Positions 1 to 13,355 are shown, numbered from the stretch's first letter. The stretch is DNA of 64,000 nucleotides from Marisa cornuarietis (GCA_004794655.1 SMMW01000614.1:5664501-5728500); one strand, 5' to 3'. The notes: a model not told the origin generated them from the sequence alone. Translations and numbers: made by a program.

Positions 1-2039
1 TTCGTTTAGAGTATCCTGTTCAATATGGCGACGACGAAAGCTTAGCCCACAGTCACAAGAGGCTTTCTAGGAAATTGGAGAGTCAGAAAGGTGAACGGGA
101 GTTTCCATAAACCCCACCTGTACAGTAATGTGAGGTAGGCAATAGCAAGGTTGATGAACAAATTGCAAATTCTTTCCTTTACGACACCATGAATCAAAAA
201 TGAGAAATACTGCAAAGAGGTACATTTTCCGACACTAATTAAGAGGACATTAGAAAATTGGTTTTCTTCAAATCACTGAGAAGCAAACAGAATATATGGG
301 CATGTGTGTGTGTGTGCATGTGTGTGTGTGCATGTGGAGAAAGGGGTGGGTGGGTGTTAGTCCGCTCTGTTCATACACCACCTTCTGTAAGTCCACATCG
401 CTTGGTCAGGGTTAGTTATGATATTTTGTTTTGCGCCCCGTGGCATCGAGTTTATTCGGTTTTTTTGCTAGCTGCCCTCGACGAGTATTTTTTTTCTCGG
501 CAACTTTTTCACACTCTTATGACGTCGCCACCTGAGGGTTTACAGGTCTCCATATTCAATACACACACGTGCGCATGCGTGCGTGCGTGCTTGTGTGCGT
601 GTGTGTTTTTTCACAGACTAGTTTTATTTAGATTCAAGTTCACTGTATAATGTAGAATGTCTACAATCTCGCATTTTTACGTGTACTTCCCCACCACCAT
701 CTCTTAGCTACCTCATGTTTATTTACCATCTACAAACCACTTTTAAATGGCTCTCATCGTCCTGCTTCCTTCAGAGATACCTTATCCTTCTGAGGAGTAC
801 TTATTCTTACCTAAACTGCGACAGTGACTTCTTTTCTATATCCGCTACCCACAGACTGTTCCATCTTCTGACAAAACACATCTCTGTTTCAATTTCTTAC
901 AGAAACTGGGACTTGTCTGCTATATTTATCTGTGTGTCTTGCAGATTACTATAATCAACGTCTGGAATGAATCCGTGTATCCGATTAAGCAAGTAAATAA
1001 TGTAAATTTGACAGACTTCTATTTATTATTATTTTGCTATATTTGCTATTTTGAAGGAGGTCTTTGTAATCTTTTCATCTTTATCTTTGTAATTTTGTTA
1101 CTGTGGTATTCTAGTATCTCGAAACTTTAAGACCCCTTTTTTAAAAACTTACATTAGGTTCATTGTTTCTGGTTGTTTGTGATGTGTCATTATTCATAAC
1201 TGATTTTTCTCGGATCTTAATATGCACTTGACGACGCAAGAGAAGTAATACTTATCACACTAAATCAAACGAGCACACATTCATTTCGTCTGACAGGCAA
1301 GAAGTAGATTTAAAGAAAAGATTTATTTACGCAAGACGCATTAAAGTCAGTACTATTGTCCTAATAATTAGCACCTAATCTCCGTAAAACCTAATTGAAT
1401 ACAAGCATCAGAGATTTCCAGCACACAAGACGATCCATAAAACGTAACTAAATAATCTAAGCAATATTAATAGTAGTAATAGACACAAACAAAGAGAAGG
1501 AAGGGAAGATGTCTTTGAGAGCTGCCTGTCGAGGCCATGAGGGGTTCAGCTACTGTCTGCTGGAAGCTGATGTACACAGTCGTGATAGGCTCACAGAGCG
1601 TATAGTCACGTGAAGTTAGAATACAACATGGCGAATCGTGCTTCAAAGTTGAACATATGAATACAGTAAAACTAGAAAATATTTCGTAAAATGAGTAACT
1701 ATAGTATAGCACTACTAATTTTATATGCTTTGTTAAAGAGTGACAAATATTTATTTCATTAAACATTATGCTTCCTTATCATCACATATGCCATGAACTC
1801 ATGTATATGTATACCTGCGATTCAAAAGCAGTCTAATAAAGCTAAAGTTCGCGTTTCTCATTTCATACTTACTTCATTTACACACGTTTGTAAACAAGAA
1901 GGTGCTATTAGACTGTTACTTCTTTCTCTCTCTCTCTCCCTTTACAGATATATATATATATAGATTTTTTATTGATTAAATAATGCATAGATACATCCAA
2001 CTTAAAAAATATACATGGGAAATGCAATATTTAACGTCG

Positions 2040-2073
<34 letters not shown>

Positions 2074-2771
2074 CACGCACACACACACGCACACACACAC
2101 ACACACACATATATATATACACACCAAGAAAACCATCAAACACAATGTTCACACCCTTCCCAGTTGACCTCTCATTAATGTAACAAAATCACTACTCTCA
2201 AACCCCGGAGCAAAGCATGACAGCAACAAATATGTCCAAGAAACATGAACTAACACTTTTCCAAACAAGAAACCAAAACCGAACACATGACCTTCCGTTT
2301 CACCCGAAAACCACATTACCATATCCAACAAGTTATGACACTTCACTACACATCATTATTTTAAAAATTCTCCAAGATCCACATTCGTCTTCCTAAAAGT
2401 AAAAACAAAACAAAACAAAACAAAAACCACACAGGAGATAATGCAATGCTCAAAACACAAAAATGTTATGTTGTATATAAAGCTCTAGGGGGTATGTGGG
2501 CTGCAGGCATTTTCGGTCTGAAAGCTGTACTTAATCATGATACATGTGCAACACATGCAATCATACACAGAAATATTTCAAGATTTAAGCTACCTACATA
2601 TACACAAACCATATACCATACACAATAAACTAACAAATATGGCAGTTCAATATGATGTAGGCAATTATAGATAGTGTTGTTATTTAAGAAGTCACAAAGC
2701 TAAATGGGAGCCACTGTTTCCAAAAGGATATTTGTGTGCTATTAATAAATACCACACATTGCTCCACAATA
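1..2771. other. Non-coding stretch with microsatellites
   Basis: I see no gene here. There are GT/GC-rich simple repeats at about 302-335 and 560-605, and a (CA)n tract interrupted by CG at 2041-2110 followed by a short TA run. Open frames in this stretch are low complexity or lack recognisable domains. Confidence 0.6.
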
Positions 2772-2804
<33 letters not shown>

Positions 2805-3240
2805 AGTAGATTTATATAGCGCAATTTTCAACCCCAGAGTCGACTCAATGCGCCTTCCCCCCAAAAAAAAACAACAAAACAAACAAACAAACAAAAAACA
2901 ATGGCCTGTTATCCACTGTTGGTACTGCCTTCAGGAATCTGCATTTATAAATAAAAAATTTTGCAAGAAGAATAATGAAGTTCAAAGCTTTGTCAACCCC
3001 CTCAACTCTACCAATACCAAACAACACAATTTCTTTACATAACCGAATTTCCTCTAAATAGTTCTGGTTGTTTAACATGTTCCATAGTTGGTCCCAAACG
3101 TTTTTACTCAGTGGACAGTGCCAGAATATATGTTCAATGGTTTCATTGTCTTGTTTACAAAAACAACAAAAAGGAGATGTAGTGAGTTTACATTTAAAAA
3201 GAAACAAACTTTGTAGGCAGCGTCCGATGTAAAATTCTTA
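2772..3240 (-). mobile_element. 3' end of a non-LTR retrotransposon (zf-RVT domain)
   Basis: The minus strand encodes the C-terminal zinc-finger-like region that follows reverse transcriptase in many LINEs. It reads FLFKCKLTTSPFCCFCKQ, then E-T-I-E-H-I-F-W-H-C and a W-x-x-L motif, giving the C-x2-C...H-x4-C pattern of zf-RVT. The frame stays open upstream to about 3235. After the stop comes a 3' tail with a GCGCATTGAGTCGACTCT core, then a TTGCGCTATATAAATCTAC segment, ending in (TAA)n at 2772-2803. Only the 3' end is present, as expected for 5'-truncated insertion. The same tail closes the two STRAD-derived retrocopies at 35.5 and 63.0 kb, so it probably marks a LINE family that mobilised them. 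I am not sure of the clade. Confidence 0.75.
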
Positions 3241-4169
3241 GTTGAAACTATCTCAGTTGGCTATCTATAGTAGTATAGAAGGGCTTTTGAAATATATCAG
3301 TCTAGCTACATTTTTTAAATTCAGCCTCCCACTTTCTGAGTGCAGATGGATACACTTTATTGTCTTGAAGAATTTTTGAAACCTTTTTGTTCCCTTTTCT
3401 AACAATAATCCCCTTTTAACAGGTCCATTCTGAGAGACTAGCAGGCAATTACATTTGATTTGATATTACTCTATGGACTGTGGATAACTTTTTTGATTGT
3501 TGCAATAATCTGATTAATTACATAATGAAAGCTTGGATGAAGCCTAATTTAAATGAGAAATAATGACATTATTTATATGAATGTATTAAACCTATTGAAA
3601 AGAATTTAAAACAAAAATGTTTTAAAGCTCTGTTAAGATCTGAATACGAATTTAGGTGAAAGTGATTCTAAGTAATTCAAACAAGATTTTAATAAAATGT
3701 ACAAAATAAAGAATGAAAACTCATTGTATATATTTCTCACACTATCTTGTCATTTTGACCTGCCAGTGCTTATTCTAGAAAATATTTGAGGACTTCTAAA
3801 TCTAAACTGTTCAGTATAATTTCCTTAGAAAAGCAGCTGCTTATATTGTTACTTATCATGTGAGGCATTTCCTAATGAACAGAAACGGAAAATGTGTTTC
3901 ATTACTAATTTCATTTTGTTGTTCACAAAGAAACTATCAGTAAAACTGAAATTTACTAATGATCAAAGACCGTCAAGGAACCTGGAGTTCATGGAAAAGG
4001 AATTCTAACTGCAAACAGACGCAGACCAAAGACTTAAGCACAAGAGGTGAGTGTCTTGTGTTTGGCCCCCAGTGACCGTTTTCTAGGGCTGTAGCCATGT
4101 ATCGCAGGTAAGACAGACTGTGGGTAACTAGATACCTCTGGCATCTTGCTGTGGCCCTGTGCTTTAACG
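3241..4169. other. Non-coding spacer downstream of BTB gene A
   Basis: AT-rich sequence with no recognisable coding region. It lies 3' of BTB gene A on its strand and probably includes that gene's 3' UTR. Confidence 0.5.
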
Positions 4170-4970
4170 TCAACTTTTATCAAATGGTGGTTGAGGTCTG
4201 AAATCGTTGAGCTTCCAATTCACGTCATCGACTGAAGTAAGATCTTCCACTGCCTTGTGCCGCATTAGCAGGGCATCTCTCGTGGCTGTAGCAGGTACAG
4301 AAAGGTAGAATTGGCTTTCTTCCATCTCTTTGGCAGGTATATGTGCTGTTAACCACACAAGATAATTTCTTAGAGAATCCAACCGCTTGTAACGTTCGAC
4401 GATCCCAAGGTAAAAGAGAGTATGGTCTGTCGATTGCTCTTGACTGAGGTTGTGTAGCCGCTTGCTGATGTACTGCTTGGCATTGTGGAAAATGTGCTGC
4501 ATGTCATACTCGTCTGCGAGCTGAAGAAGGTCCGGTAAGGTTTCTTCTGAAGAAAGAAAAGTGTTTGAGAGGTATGGCAGTATCAAGAATGATTTAAAAA
4601 GTATCATCAGAATTATAGATCATAATCAAAATAAAATTGAAAATGTGCCTAAGTGTGACAGAAGATGAATATTTCTCCTTTGCAATCTTTTGTGCGTATA
4701 CTAGTTTGTAGTGTAGAGGGCAAGAAAGAAGACTGTTATTAGTATTCTGTCTTGGAAAAGTTTGCGAACTATGAGGCTGGTAATGTTGATGTCAGCGAGA
4801 GTGACTTGCCCTAACTTGAAGTAAACAAAAACGATCAAGCAGTGGACTGTTTCATTACTTAATTTTCAAACTATCAGGATAAATTTAGTTTTATGTTCAC
4901 TTCTGCAAAGATCTGTATAGCTTGTTTTTTATTTAGCCTTTTTGTGCTGGTTTTTGACTCTCACTTGTGG

Positions 4971-5056
<86 letters not shown>

Positions 5057-7044
5057 ATTAAAAAGACACAAATATATTCATCAAGATATTCATTTAAACA
5101 TATAGATGTTTGTCAAATTTTCAGTTGTCACTTGTATTGGTTGACATAAAGAGTAGCAACTCATGATGCTACAGATCCCTTCGGCAAATCATGTATCATT
5201 AATGCACTGTTTTTATGTTCCATTGGTGAAGTAGCTAATATTAAATGTTAACAGGTGTTTGAAACGAAGTGTAGAATTTAGTTCCCATCTGTATGAATCT
5301 TGAAGTTCGGATAAACAAATCATTATTTTTGGTTTTGGTTAAGATAAGGCATATAAAATTATTTTTTCTTTAAAGTTAAACTTTAATGATTATAATAATT
5401 ATTTTTTAGAGAAAATGTGAACTCCGATGTTCTTGATGTCCAGGAATCCGTTGCTGTGACCTCGTCTATCGTTGCTGTCATTCACTTGAGTACCAAGACA
5501 CTCGACACGGGCGTTGCGTCATCACGTGTCTCTCTCTCCCTTCCCGCTGTCTCAAGCTTAACGAGGGACCGACGCTTATCAAGCAGCCTCAAGCCTCTGC
5601 TGTCTGTGACCAAACAGCTACTGGTGTGATGAAGCGATTAGCATTCTGTGACAGAGGGGGTCTTGCACACCTCTGAAGTCGGCTGTGATGGAGTAGCCAC
5701 GATTTACAAAGACTAACTCTCAGCGGAGAATCTGAACAGCCTTGAACAGATCTCTTCTACAACCATCTCCCTCGAGATTTCAGTGCGAAGACCACGATTT
5801 CTCGCCGGTCTCAATGCTAAATCCTCATCCGTGAGTATCATCCTCTCTCACGACTGGTCAAGCATACTTATATCCTTGCTTCCAGTCCTTCTGCTATCCA
5901 ATCGCTACCTAGTTAACACATGATAGACAGATAGTCATGTTGACTTACTACTGCCCACTGTACCTCTTTTCCTACCCCCCACCCTCCTACCAGTAAAGCG
6001 CTCTGTGACTGTGGCGCCATCCCGTCTGACTCTCTCTTCACTACTGGTGTCCAGTCAGTGGCAATAACAACAAACGCTGTTGTCCTGTACTAGGTGTACC
6101 ACCGTTACAATTAACTGCCGTATTCTGGCCTACGGTCACTGCTAGTCTCCCCTCTTCTGCAAGATCTCCTGCAGCAATAACTGCCGTTCCCCGTTTCTGT
6201 CCTGCGCTAGGTGCTGACGTAAGCGGCCAGCAGTTCCAGACCCGACAGATTCCAGGGGAGATGGACGGCGGTGAGACATACCTGACTTTTTTGTCCACTG
6301 GACAGCCTGGTACCATTAAAGGTGACTGTTGTCGTAACGCCACCTTGACTGCTACCTCGTTCCCATCACTACCTATTCTACTTTATGATAGCCTGTTTGG
6401 CAGCGCGTTCGCGCGACTCGTATGGGAAGCAGAAGTGCGGGACGAACACTATAGCCCTATTCCTAGTTTTATCATGACACAGTATGGTGCAACACCATTA
6501 TCATTGAGTTAAACGAGTGGTTGAAAACAGCAGTAGACTGTTATTGAAAATTGTGACATCTTAGAAATAATCAAAATAGTAAGAATAATAAATTGAGTAT
6601 CTTAGTGACATAAAACAAACAAAGAAGCAAAATTGGGTAACCTTGACGTGCTGGGAAACAAGCAATTGTTTGCAGTGCGCTTCTCCATACACATCTATTT
6701 GCACTAACGACAGCAATTGAAGGCAGGTTAAACTCACCTTTAATTAAGTCCACGCCATCACCTGGATAGATTTGCTCCAAAAGATCAATCATTGCAGAGA
6801 ATTTCTTTCCTGGAAGAGGAATCTCACTTAAGCATTTTTCTTTGAAGTCTGCTGTAAACATTTTATGGAAAACAGGCGAGTGTATCATTAGAAGACTCTT
6901 ACTTGCATACAGTCTCCGACCTTCTACCACTAGAGTGGCATCAGAGAGGTCGTGAGATACTTCAAATCGGTTTTTTGGAGGACTGAGAGTTTTCTCCATT
7001 TTTTTTCGATTTTGATATCTGTGTCGTTCTTGAGAGACTGCCAT
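4170..7044 (-). CDS. BTB/POZ domain protein, array copy A (two exons)
   Basis: Two-exon gene: exon 1 7044-6738, exon 2 4546-4170, giving about 227 residues. Exon 1 ends in phase 1 at AAAG|GTGAG; exon 2 follows CTTTCTTCAG. The start is MAVSQERH; a second Met (MEKTL) lies 15 codons further in. Exon 1 carries the BTB core: NRFE, then S-D-A-T-L-V-V-E, S-K-S-L-L-M-I-H-S-P-V-F, DFKEK, IPLPGKKF and LLEQIYPG. The F-K-E triplet fits the phi-x-E motif that Cul3-binding BTB proteins use. Exon 2 opens E-E-T-L-P-D-L-L-Q-L-A-D-E-Y and continues into a BACK-like helical region ending in PATATRDALL. There is no Kelch or MATH domain. A role as a Cul3 E3 substrate adaptor is inferred from the family. A kappaB-like 10-mer lies about 125 bp upstream. 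The 2.2-kb intron holds a long (CA)n. Confidence 0.82.
4970..5054. repeat. (CA)n microsatellite in intron of BTB gene A
   Basis: About 42 uninterrupted CA dinucleotides in the single intron of gene A. Confidence 0.95.
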
Positions 7045-7169
7045 TGGAAGGCGACAAAGAATAGATAAACGACAGACAGTTTGCAATCCCCTTGTTGATT
7101 ATTTGATGCAGTACCAGGAAGATTCTAGAACGCATTAGTCTACACACACTTCCTTGAAAACAACCGTGC

Positions 7170-7179
7170 GGGAAAACCC
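7170..7179 (+). promoter_or_regulatory. kappaB/Dorsal-like site upstream of BTB gene A
   Basis: GGGAAAACCC, flanked as CGGG-AAAA-CCCG. It matches the Rel/Dorsal consensus GGGWWWWCCM and lies about 125 bp upstream of the gene A start. The same 10-mer recurs upstream of copies D, E and G. Binding is inferred. Confidence 0.45.
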
Positions 7180-7601
7180 GTAATGTAGTCTATAGTTGAG
7201 ACCACGTCACTGTGAATGCCGGCTGCAAAAACTTGTTTTTGTAAACAGTCATATGAACCCTTGTAGAACTATTGTAATCATAACGGTCCAATGCACTCTT
7301 TTCACAGATGCACCAACAAATCCTCTCCATCGTTTAAAGCTTGTATTGCTTGAAAAGAATTAGTCGATGATCTACAATTTAACCACAAATTTGATTTCTG
7401 CTAGTTCAAGTTGTTGTTTTTTTCTTAAGTAATGCAAACGTTTAAAGCAGTAAATGGCATTTAAATTTCACAATGAAGCCAAACGATTGTAAATATTTAA
7501 AAATAGTTACTAGCAGTCGAGAAAAGAAGCGTTAATGTTTTATCCCGAGACAACAATAAAAGTTATACCACAGCAAAACGGATAAAAAGGTGCCAAATAC
7601 A

Positions 7602-8537
7602 AATCCCCGACACTTTCCCCGACCCCTAGACTTTTAATCCCTAGCCACTTAATCCCCAAACACTTAATCCTCAAAATGAAATTTCAACTAAAAAAATTCA
7701 AATTCAAATAATTATTTTCATGTAAACATCGAAATAAGCTTGACAATTAAAATAATACATTAGTTAAAGTTCATGTGAGCTATTAAAGTCAATGTTCTTC
7801 AGCAATATGATATCAAAAGTGTTGTTAATCAATATGACAGGTAAGCTAATGATCGGAGGTACAGAAGACGATCCATTGCCTCATATCGCCGAACAATGTT
7901 GCTAATTCTCATGGCCAATTCAGCGGACAGGTATTTGTTCCAAGTATTTGGAGGGAATAAAGCTGAAGCATAGTTATCCCCTCTACCGCGCAGTCTGTGA
8001 CCACGTACATACGTATGCTTGAAGTAGGATGGAAGTTCCGGCATGCGATCATGTTGTGGCATTGACTCTGCAAGCACTTCGAAAGAATCAGCAATGTCTT
8101 CTTCACGTACATACGCAAGTGCTTGGAGACATCTGACCCTTCCACGTGGCTCGTCGTGTTCGTCAGTCACTTCTCATACCCAGTTCAGTGACTGCGTAAT
8201 ACCACTTGACTTAAGTGAAAGTAACATCCCGTTACTCTACAGTCTATACGACTGAAACTTCTCTCGACAAGCCGTCATTGCGATTGTTACGTCTCCTTAG
8301 AGTTATCACGCGACACCTTTACTCAGTAGATACATAAACCCTCTGACTCCGCAGAGCCAGTTTTGCAAAGTTTCAGAATTTTTTTTTATTAAAAGGTCAT
8401 TTCTCTTTAGTTTGGAGCCATTTTGAGTGTTGTGTCGCGATTTGGGGGCATTTTTGATGATTAAGTGTCTGGGGATTAAGAGGCTAGGAATTAAATGTCT
8501 AAGGAATTAAGTGTCAGGGATTAAGTGACCGGTCACC
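7602..8537 (-). mobile_element. MULE-type DNA transposon, internally deleted
   Basis: A 936-bp element bounded by a perfect 9-bp target-site duplication, CCAAATACA (7593-7601 and 8538-8546). Both ends consist of short inverted subrepeats of the type GACACTTAATCCCC (left about 7602-7680, right about 8455-8530). Inside, 7829-8170 on the minus strand keeps roughly the last 110 residues of a MULE/FLYWCH-associated transposase-like protein, with motifs CLQALAYV and E-D-I-A-D-S-F-E-V-L, then S-Y-F-K-H-T-Y-V-R-G and F-P-P-N-T-W-N. The catalytic core is gone, so the element is non-autonomous. Its subterminal sequence matches the MITE at 49729-50011. Confidence 0.8.
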
Positions 8538-8546
8538 CCAAATACA

Positions 8547-10066
8547 GAGAAAGAGCAGAATGCCGGAGACGAGATCTGAACCAGACAATATCTAAGGCTC
8601 TCTATGTTGGGAACATACTGATGATATGGGTTCACTTGCAAGCAGCTCACGTGGAACTCGCTTCTATGTGGATCACATAAAACTGCATCATGTTACTCAG
8701 ATAAAAAGTATAAAAGTATGCATGCACGTGCGGTGAATTTTTGCACCGTTTTAACCTTGCTCAAGCCTAGAACTTCAGGAAGATAAATAATAGGAAATTA
8801 GGCAGAACACAATTAAAAATAACACTTTGGAGAAAGTAATAGAAAAGACATTGATCAGCTTCACAGACAGAACACTGAACTACACAGCAGCAGGGCGTGT
8901 CGTGTTAATCGCCTAAGATACAAGAAACAAGTGAAGACTAAAAAGGCTGGCTTTAAAAAAATAAAGAAGAATTAATACAACTTAGTGATAAATATATAAT
9001 ACTGGAAAGAGGCAGAGCAGAAAAAGAAAAAAGAATTCACTTATTTGCCAAGTGACATTGTATTAGAAACATGTCTTGATGATGGCCTCCACCTACCCAA
9101 CAGTTACCAATCTCGTACGCACGCACACTTTTATATGTACACACCAAAAATGACTCCTTCCACATAGACCCCAAACACATGCTCACTCACGCCCGCAATC
9201 TCACTATAAATCTCTGTGTCTTTTGCATACACTACACTCTACACATTTCAGATTCACCGTTGGCTGCGTGTGTAGACAAACCAAAAGACAAATGAGAGGA
9301 TGTGCATATGCATGCATGGATCCTCACTCGCACACCTGCACTAAACAAACATCCCTCATAGACTGCAAAGACACACATCAGTCACAGACTGCAAAAATAC
9401 ACATTCAACTTTTAGTTCCAACTCGTACCGCAGTGCAGGGAGGCTGCTGCTTTGAAAAGAAACCGTTTCTCAGGCGGGATGTTCTGGCTTGGACATGTCT
9501 AGACCTGACCCCGAAATACACGGGATAAAACTAAGCCACTTGCTCGTCCTGCAAAACCTGGGCTGGTCGTAGATTGTACATACACGGGGCATGTCACAAT
9601 CAATAGTTCTCTTAGCTGCCTACATCACCTGGCTGAGTCGGAATTTCTGTTTCTGGGTTGTACTGTCATACCAGACCACGCCACTAGGTGATCTACCCCC
9701 GCAGACGTATTGTTCTTCGCATGAAAACCTACGACTGTGGTGTCATTGACACAATATCCCACCCAACAGCCAAGCTTAGTACTCCGAGCAGTATTCACAG
9801 TATGTACTAAGCAGTTTTCTAATCTAAAGATAGGGGTAGAAGTTTTCCATTCTATCTATGCGTTGCAGTAAGATGTCTTTCCGAGGTGCAAGCGAGAGTG
9901 AAAAGAAGCTGTCACTATTTTAATTCTTTGTGTCGTTTTTATAGTGATGTCCCCAGTATGTTCTCTCTTATTAAATTTCTCTGTTCTTAATGTTGGACTA
10001 GCTTCCGATAAAAAGGAAAGCGATCAGTGTGTAGCTTACATCCACACACAATCTCTTGCTTGACGA
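8547..10066. other. Non-coding spacer
   Basis: No coding region that I can support. Sequence is AT-rich with scattered short CA/CG-type simple sequence. Confidence 0.4.
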
Positions 10067-10144
10067 TCTACTGCTTGCAGTCTGTAAACACCTGCTTCAC
10101 CCGATACTCGTCTGCAGGGTGAAGAAGGTCCACAAGAATTTCAT
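10067..10144 (-). pseudogene. Relic of BTB exon 2 (between copies A and B)
   Basis: After a TGTAG acceptor the minus strand reads D-E-I-L-V-D-L-L-H-P-A-D-E-Y-R-V-K-Q-V-F-T-D-C-K-Q, then a stop. This is clearly the opening of the family's exon 2, with H-P replacing Q-L. Nothing after the stop resembles the BACK-like tail, and I see no exon 1 nearby. It is a truncated array member. Confidence 0.75.
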
Positions 10145-11697
10145 CTACAGAAAATTCTTTTGTTAACTAGACAGGAAATATCAGGTAGCTAATATTGATA
10201 ATAATAGTGCACATAATAAAATGATTAAAATAAATGATTAAAATAAAAAAAGTGGAGTAATGGTGAGCCCTGAGATTTGCCTTCATGTAGATGCTGTGTT
10301 TGTTAGTGTTTCTGTGTCTGATTTTTTGTACGACCGTCTGTGCTGCTCCAATGTGGTGTATCTTAAGGACACCAGTACAAAATGGCTAAACTGCGAGACA
10401 TTAATACCAGTTTTGGATGTCCTACATCATAACTAAAGGTTGACACATTTTTTCCGACCTTCCGATCCATGGCCCTGTAGTCTGCGCTTTGAGAGGAGTA
10501 TGGAATCAAGGTTAGCAATATATCTTTGGCTGTCTGCAATCAGCATGGACTGACAGTCTGTGAACAATGCGGACGACAGTGAATGAGACTTGTTGTCACT
10601 AATTGTCACTTAAAGGTTCCACTCAGCATGGCTTCTAGAAAAACTGAGCGGCTATACATTGATATAGCTATCTGAAATCTGAGTAACTTAGCCACATCAT
10701 CTCAAACATCTCCACACACGCACGCACGCGCAGACACACACAAGCAGATTTTGGCATACTAATCGAAACACAGAAGAAAACAAAAACTAAATGAACGAAC
10801 CCGATTATTGCAAGTTAAGTAAAGCACCTTTATTTGCGACTAAGGATCAGTGAGAATTAAAACAAACGTACTTATGGGTTCATTTGCGGTATAATACTCT
10901 CAGACATAGCTTCACATAAATGTAAGTAATTCCACTGCATAGAAATTTAATCCTCCGATTTAACCCCTTCAATCCATAGCCAATATTATTGTTAATATAA
11001 TTGTCATCGTTCTCTTCATTATCATTATTATATTTTTCTTTAGTTGAATAGTATTGTTTAGTATATTTACCAAAGCTCTGTAAGAGGACCTTATACAGGC
11101 AAGCTGTTTTTTGTGTAATTTTAATTTTTCCATAGCATAAAATCGAAATATATATATATACCTATCATGAGATGCAAAAGATGTAGTAACTGTCGAAATA
11201 ATAGTGGTGGTGGTAGTAAAGAAAAACGGAAGGAAGAAGACAACGATTCTTCACGTACTGAACAATAAAATCACTAAAATCTCACAGAAATCTGTCAAAG
11301 CTGAAGTGTGTGTAAAGAAATATTGGAAACAGAAGGGGTCTTCCTTTTCTACAACTGCGATCTGTGAACTGTTGACCAATGCACCTTTGTAAATGAGATG
11401 AACAATTAAGGTGTTTGTACACGTCACAGACAAAATGCTAATTAAGCTTAATTTCTCAATGGCTTGTTTAAGTATTGTCCTCCGCTAACGCATGTAGTCG
11501 ATATATGAAAGAAGAATCGTTTTACAAAGGGTTCTTCGCATTCTAAACAATGGTTATTAAAGAAACTGCAAGTTGCTAATGAAATTTACCAAAAAGGCCT
11601 TCTTTACAATTCCACGTTCATTTGCCTTGACTAACAGCCCTAGAAAGTCCACTGAACTATTTCTGCATCGGCAATTTCCCCCAAATCTCTTGAATAA
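10145..11697. other. Non-coding spacer between BTB relic and gene B
   Basis: No gene seen. A block at about 10545-10612 is closely similar to 50562-50635, a dispersed or duplicated repeat. Short TA and GTGGTGGTAG simple sequences occur near 11150 and 11200. Confidence 0.4.
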
Positions 11698-13355
11698 TCA
11701 GCGACGATATTGCCTTTGTGACTTAATTTGCAACAGTAAGGCATCTCTCGTAGCTGTGGCGGGCACAGAAAGAAAATACTCGCTTTTTTCCAAGTCCTGG
11801 ACATGTATTTGACTTGCTCGATATACCAGCGTATCTCTTAATGAGCTGAGCCGCTCGTTTCGCTCAACCAGCCCGAGGTAAAACAGAATATCATCTGTCG
11901 ATAGCTTTTCTCCTGAACACTGGGCACATAATTGCCTGGCTATGAACTGTGTGCAGTTTATGAACACCTGCTCAACATCGTATTCGTCTGCGAGTTGAAT
12001 AAGTTCTTCAATGGTTTCCCCTGGAGGAAATAAAAATTCCACATATTAACTTCATTTTGTAGAGAATTCCAAGCATGAAAAAGGCAATACATACGAGGAC
12101 GCAAGTGAGTTTACTTCCGAATCTTTGCTCTACAATTGTTACACAGCCATCTGTCTGTGATGACAGCTTTATGCACTGGCGAGACCTCAATATAGCTAAC
12201 ATTAAAACTTGCCACAGGATTCTACTGTGTTAATTTACCTCTTCACACCTGAATGATCGCTATTTTGGCATTCTCTAAATGCTTGCGCCGCCGACGTTTC
12301 AGTCACACCGCGAATACTTCTGCGGTCCCGCAAAATTATAATGGAACTGAACAATTAATATTGACCAATCATATTTCAAAGTCGTCTTGCAAGTCATTAC
12401 TCAGGTTGTTTGTAGTGATACTGATGTAAACAAATCTACAATGCCTGACATTGATAACAGTAATAAACATTTCGTTTGTCTAAGCACTCTTAATGTTGCC
12501 ACAACGACAAAATCACCTGACAACATTTTGTCAGTCTGGAAATATCTCTCTTCTGACAGCGTGCCCAAAACTCCAAAAGTTCCCTAAAGTCTCATTGAAT
12601 TGGCCGATATAGGGAATGTACTGGCAAACAAGTCTAGATATCGCTTTGAATTTTGATCAGTGCCCTAATATCCCGAAATTTCGCTCCAAAATCATTTGTT
12701 TCATGACCTTCACACACAACTTTGCTAAAAGTTGTCAAATTTTGGACAACATATCGAAATCTTCACTAGAAAATTATCTTCCTTTCCCACCAGTAAACGA
12801 GCTAAAAAGTAAGGCACTACAATAAAAGGCTTTTTTGTGTCCAACTTCTTTAATTGATAGATGACTGCCAAATAATATTGTTAACGAATAACGAATAGCG
12901 TTAAGTTGCAGTACTGTTATTAAGAACAGTACCTTTCATTCCAGTTAATTCATGAACACTTTAACTGCAAATTTTGAGTGTGCATTACTGACGTCTATGA
13001 AGAATGGTCACCACTTACCGTTGATTAAGTCAATGGAGTTTCCAGGATAAATCTGCTCTAACAGGTCGACCATTCTCAAATATTTCTTTCCCGGTAGCTG
13101 AATCTCTTTAGAACGTTTTTCTTTGAAGTCAGCCAAGAGCATTCTTTCAAACACAGGTGAATGTAACATGAGTAAAGATTTATGAACATGCAGTTTGTGA
13201 CCTTCTACCACGAGGGTGATGTCAGAATGTTGATCGCCTTCTTGAAATCGGTTAACAGGCAGCTCTTCCTCTTCTTCTTCCTCTTCTTCCTCTCCTTCTG
13301 ATTTCACTAGCACTTCTTCTGATTCTCGTCTTGTCTCAGTCTGACGAGCCTCCAT
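11698..13355 (-). CDS. BTB/POZ domain protein, array copy B (two exons)
   Basis: Exon 1 13355-13019 and exon 2 12020-11698 join in phase 1 (AACG|GTAAG to CTCCAG|GGGAAACC), giving about 219 residues from MEARQTET. The N-terminus carries a run of about ten glutamates, then PVNRFQEGDQHSD, T-L-V-V-E-G-H-K-L-H-V-H-K and S-L-L-M-L-H-S-P-V-F, DFKEKRSKEIQLPGKKY and LLEQIYPG. The F-K-E phi-x-E motif is kept. Exon 2 opens G-E-T-I-E-E-L-I-Q-L-A-D-E-Y-D-V and ends with FLSVPATATRDALLLQIK. No exact GGGAAAACCC was seen upstream. Two degenerate ~70-bp repeats sit 5' of the gene (about 13470-13555 and 13635-13710). The likely role is that of a cytosolic BTB adaptor. Confidence 0.84.

Noticed and set aside
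258..650. 130-codon plus frame rich in Cys and Val
   Set aside because: Driven by GT/GC simple repeats, with no domain.
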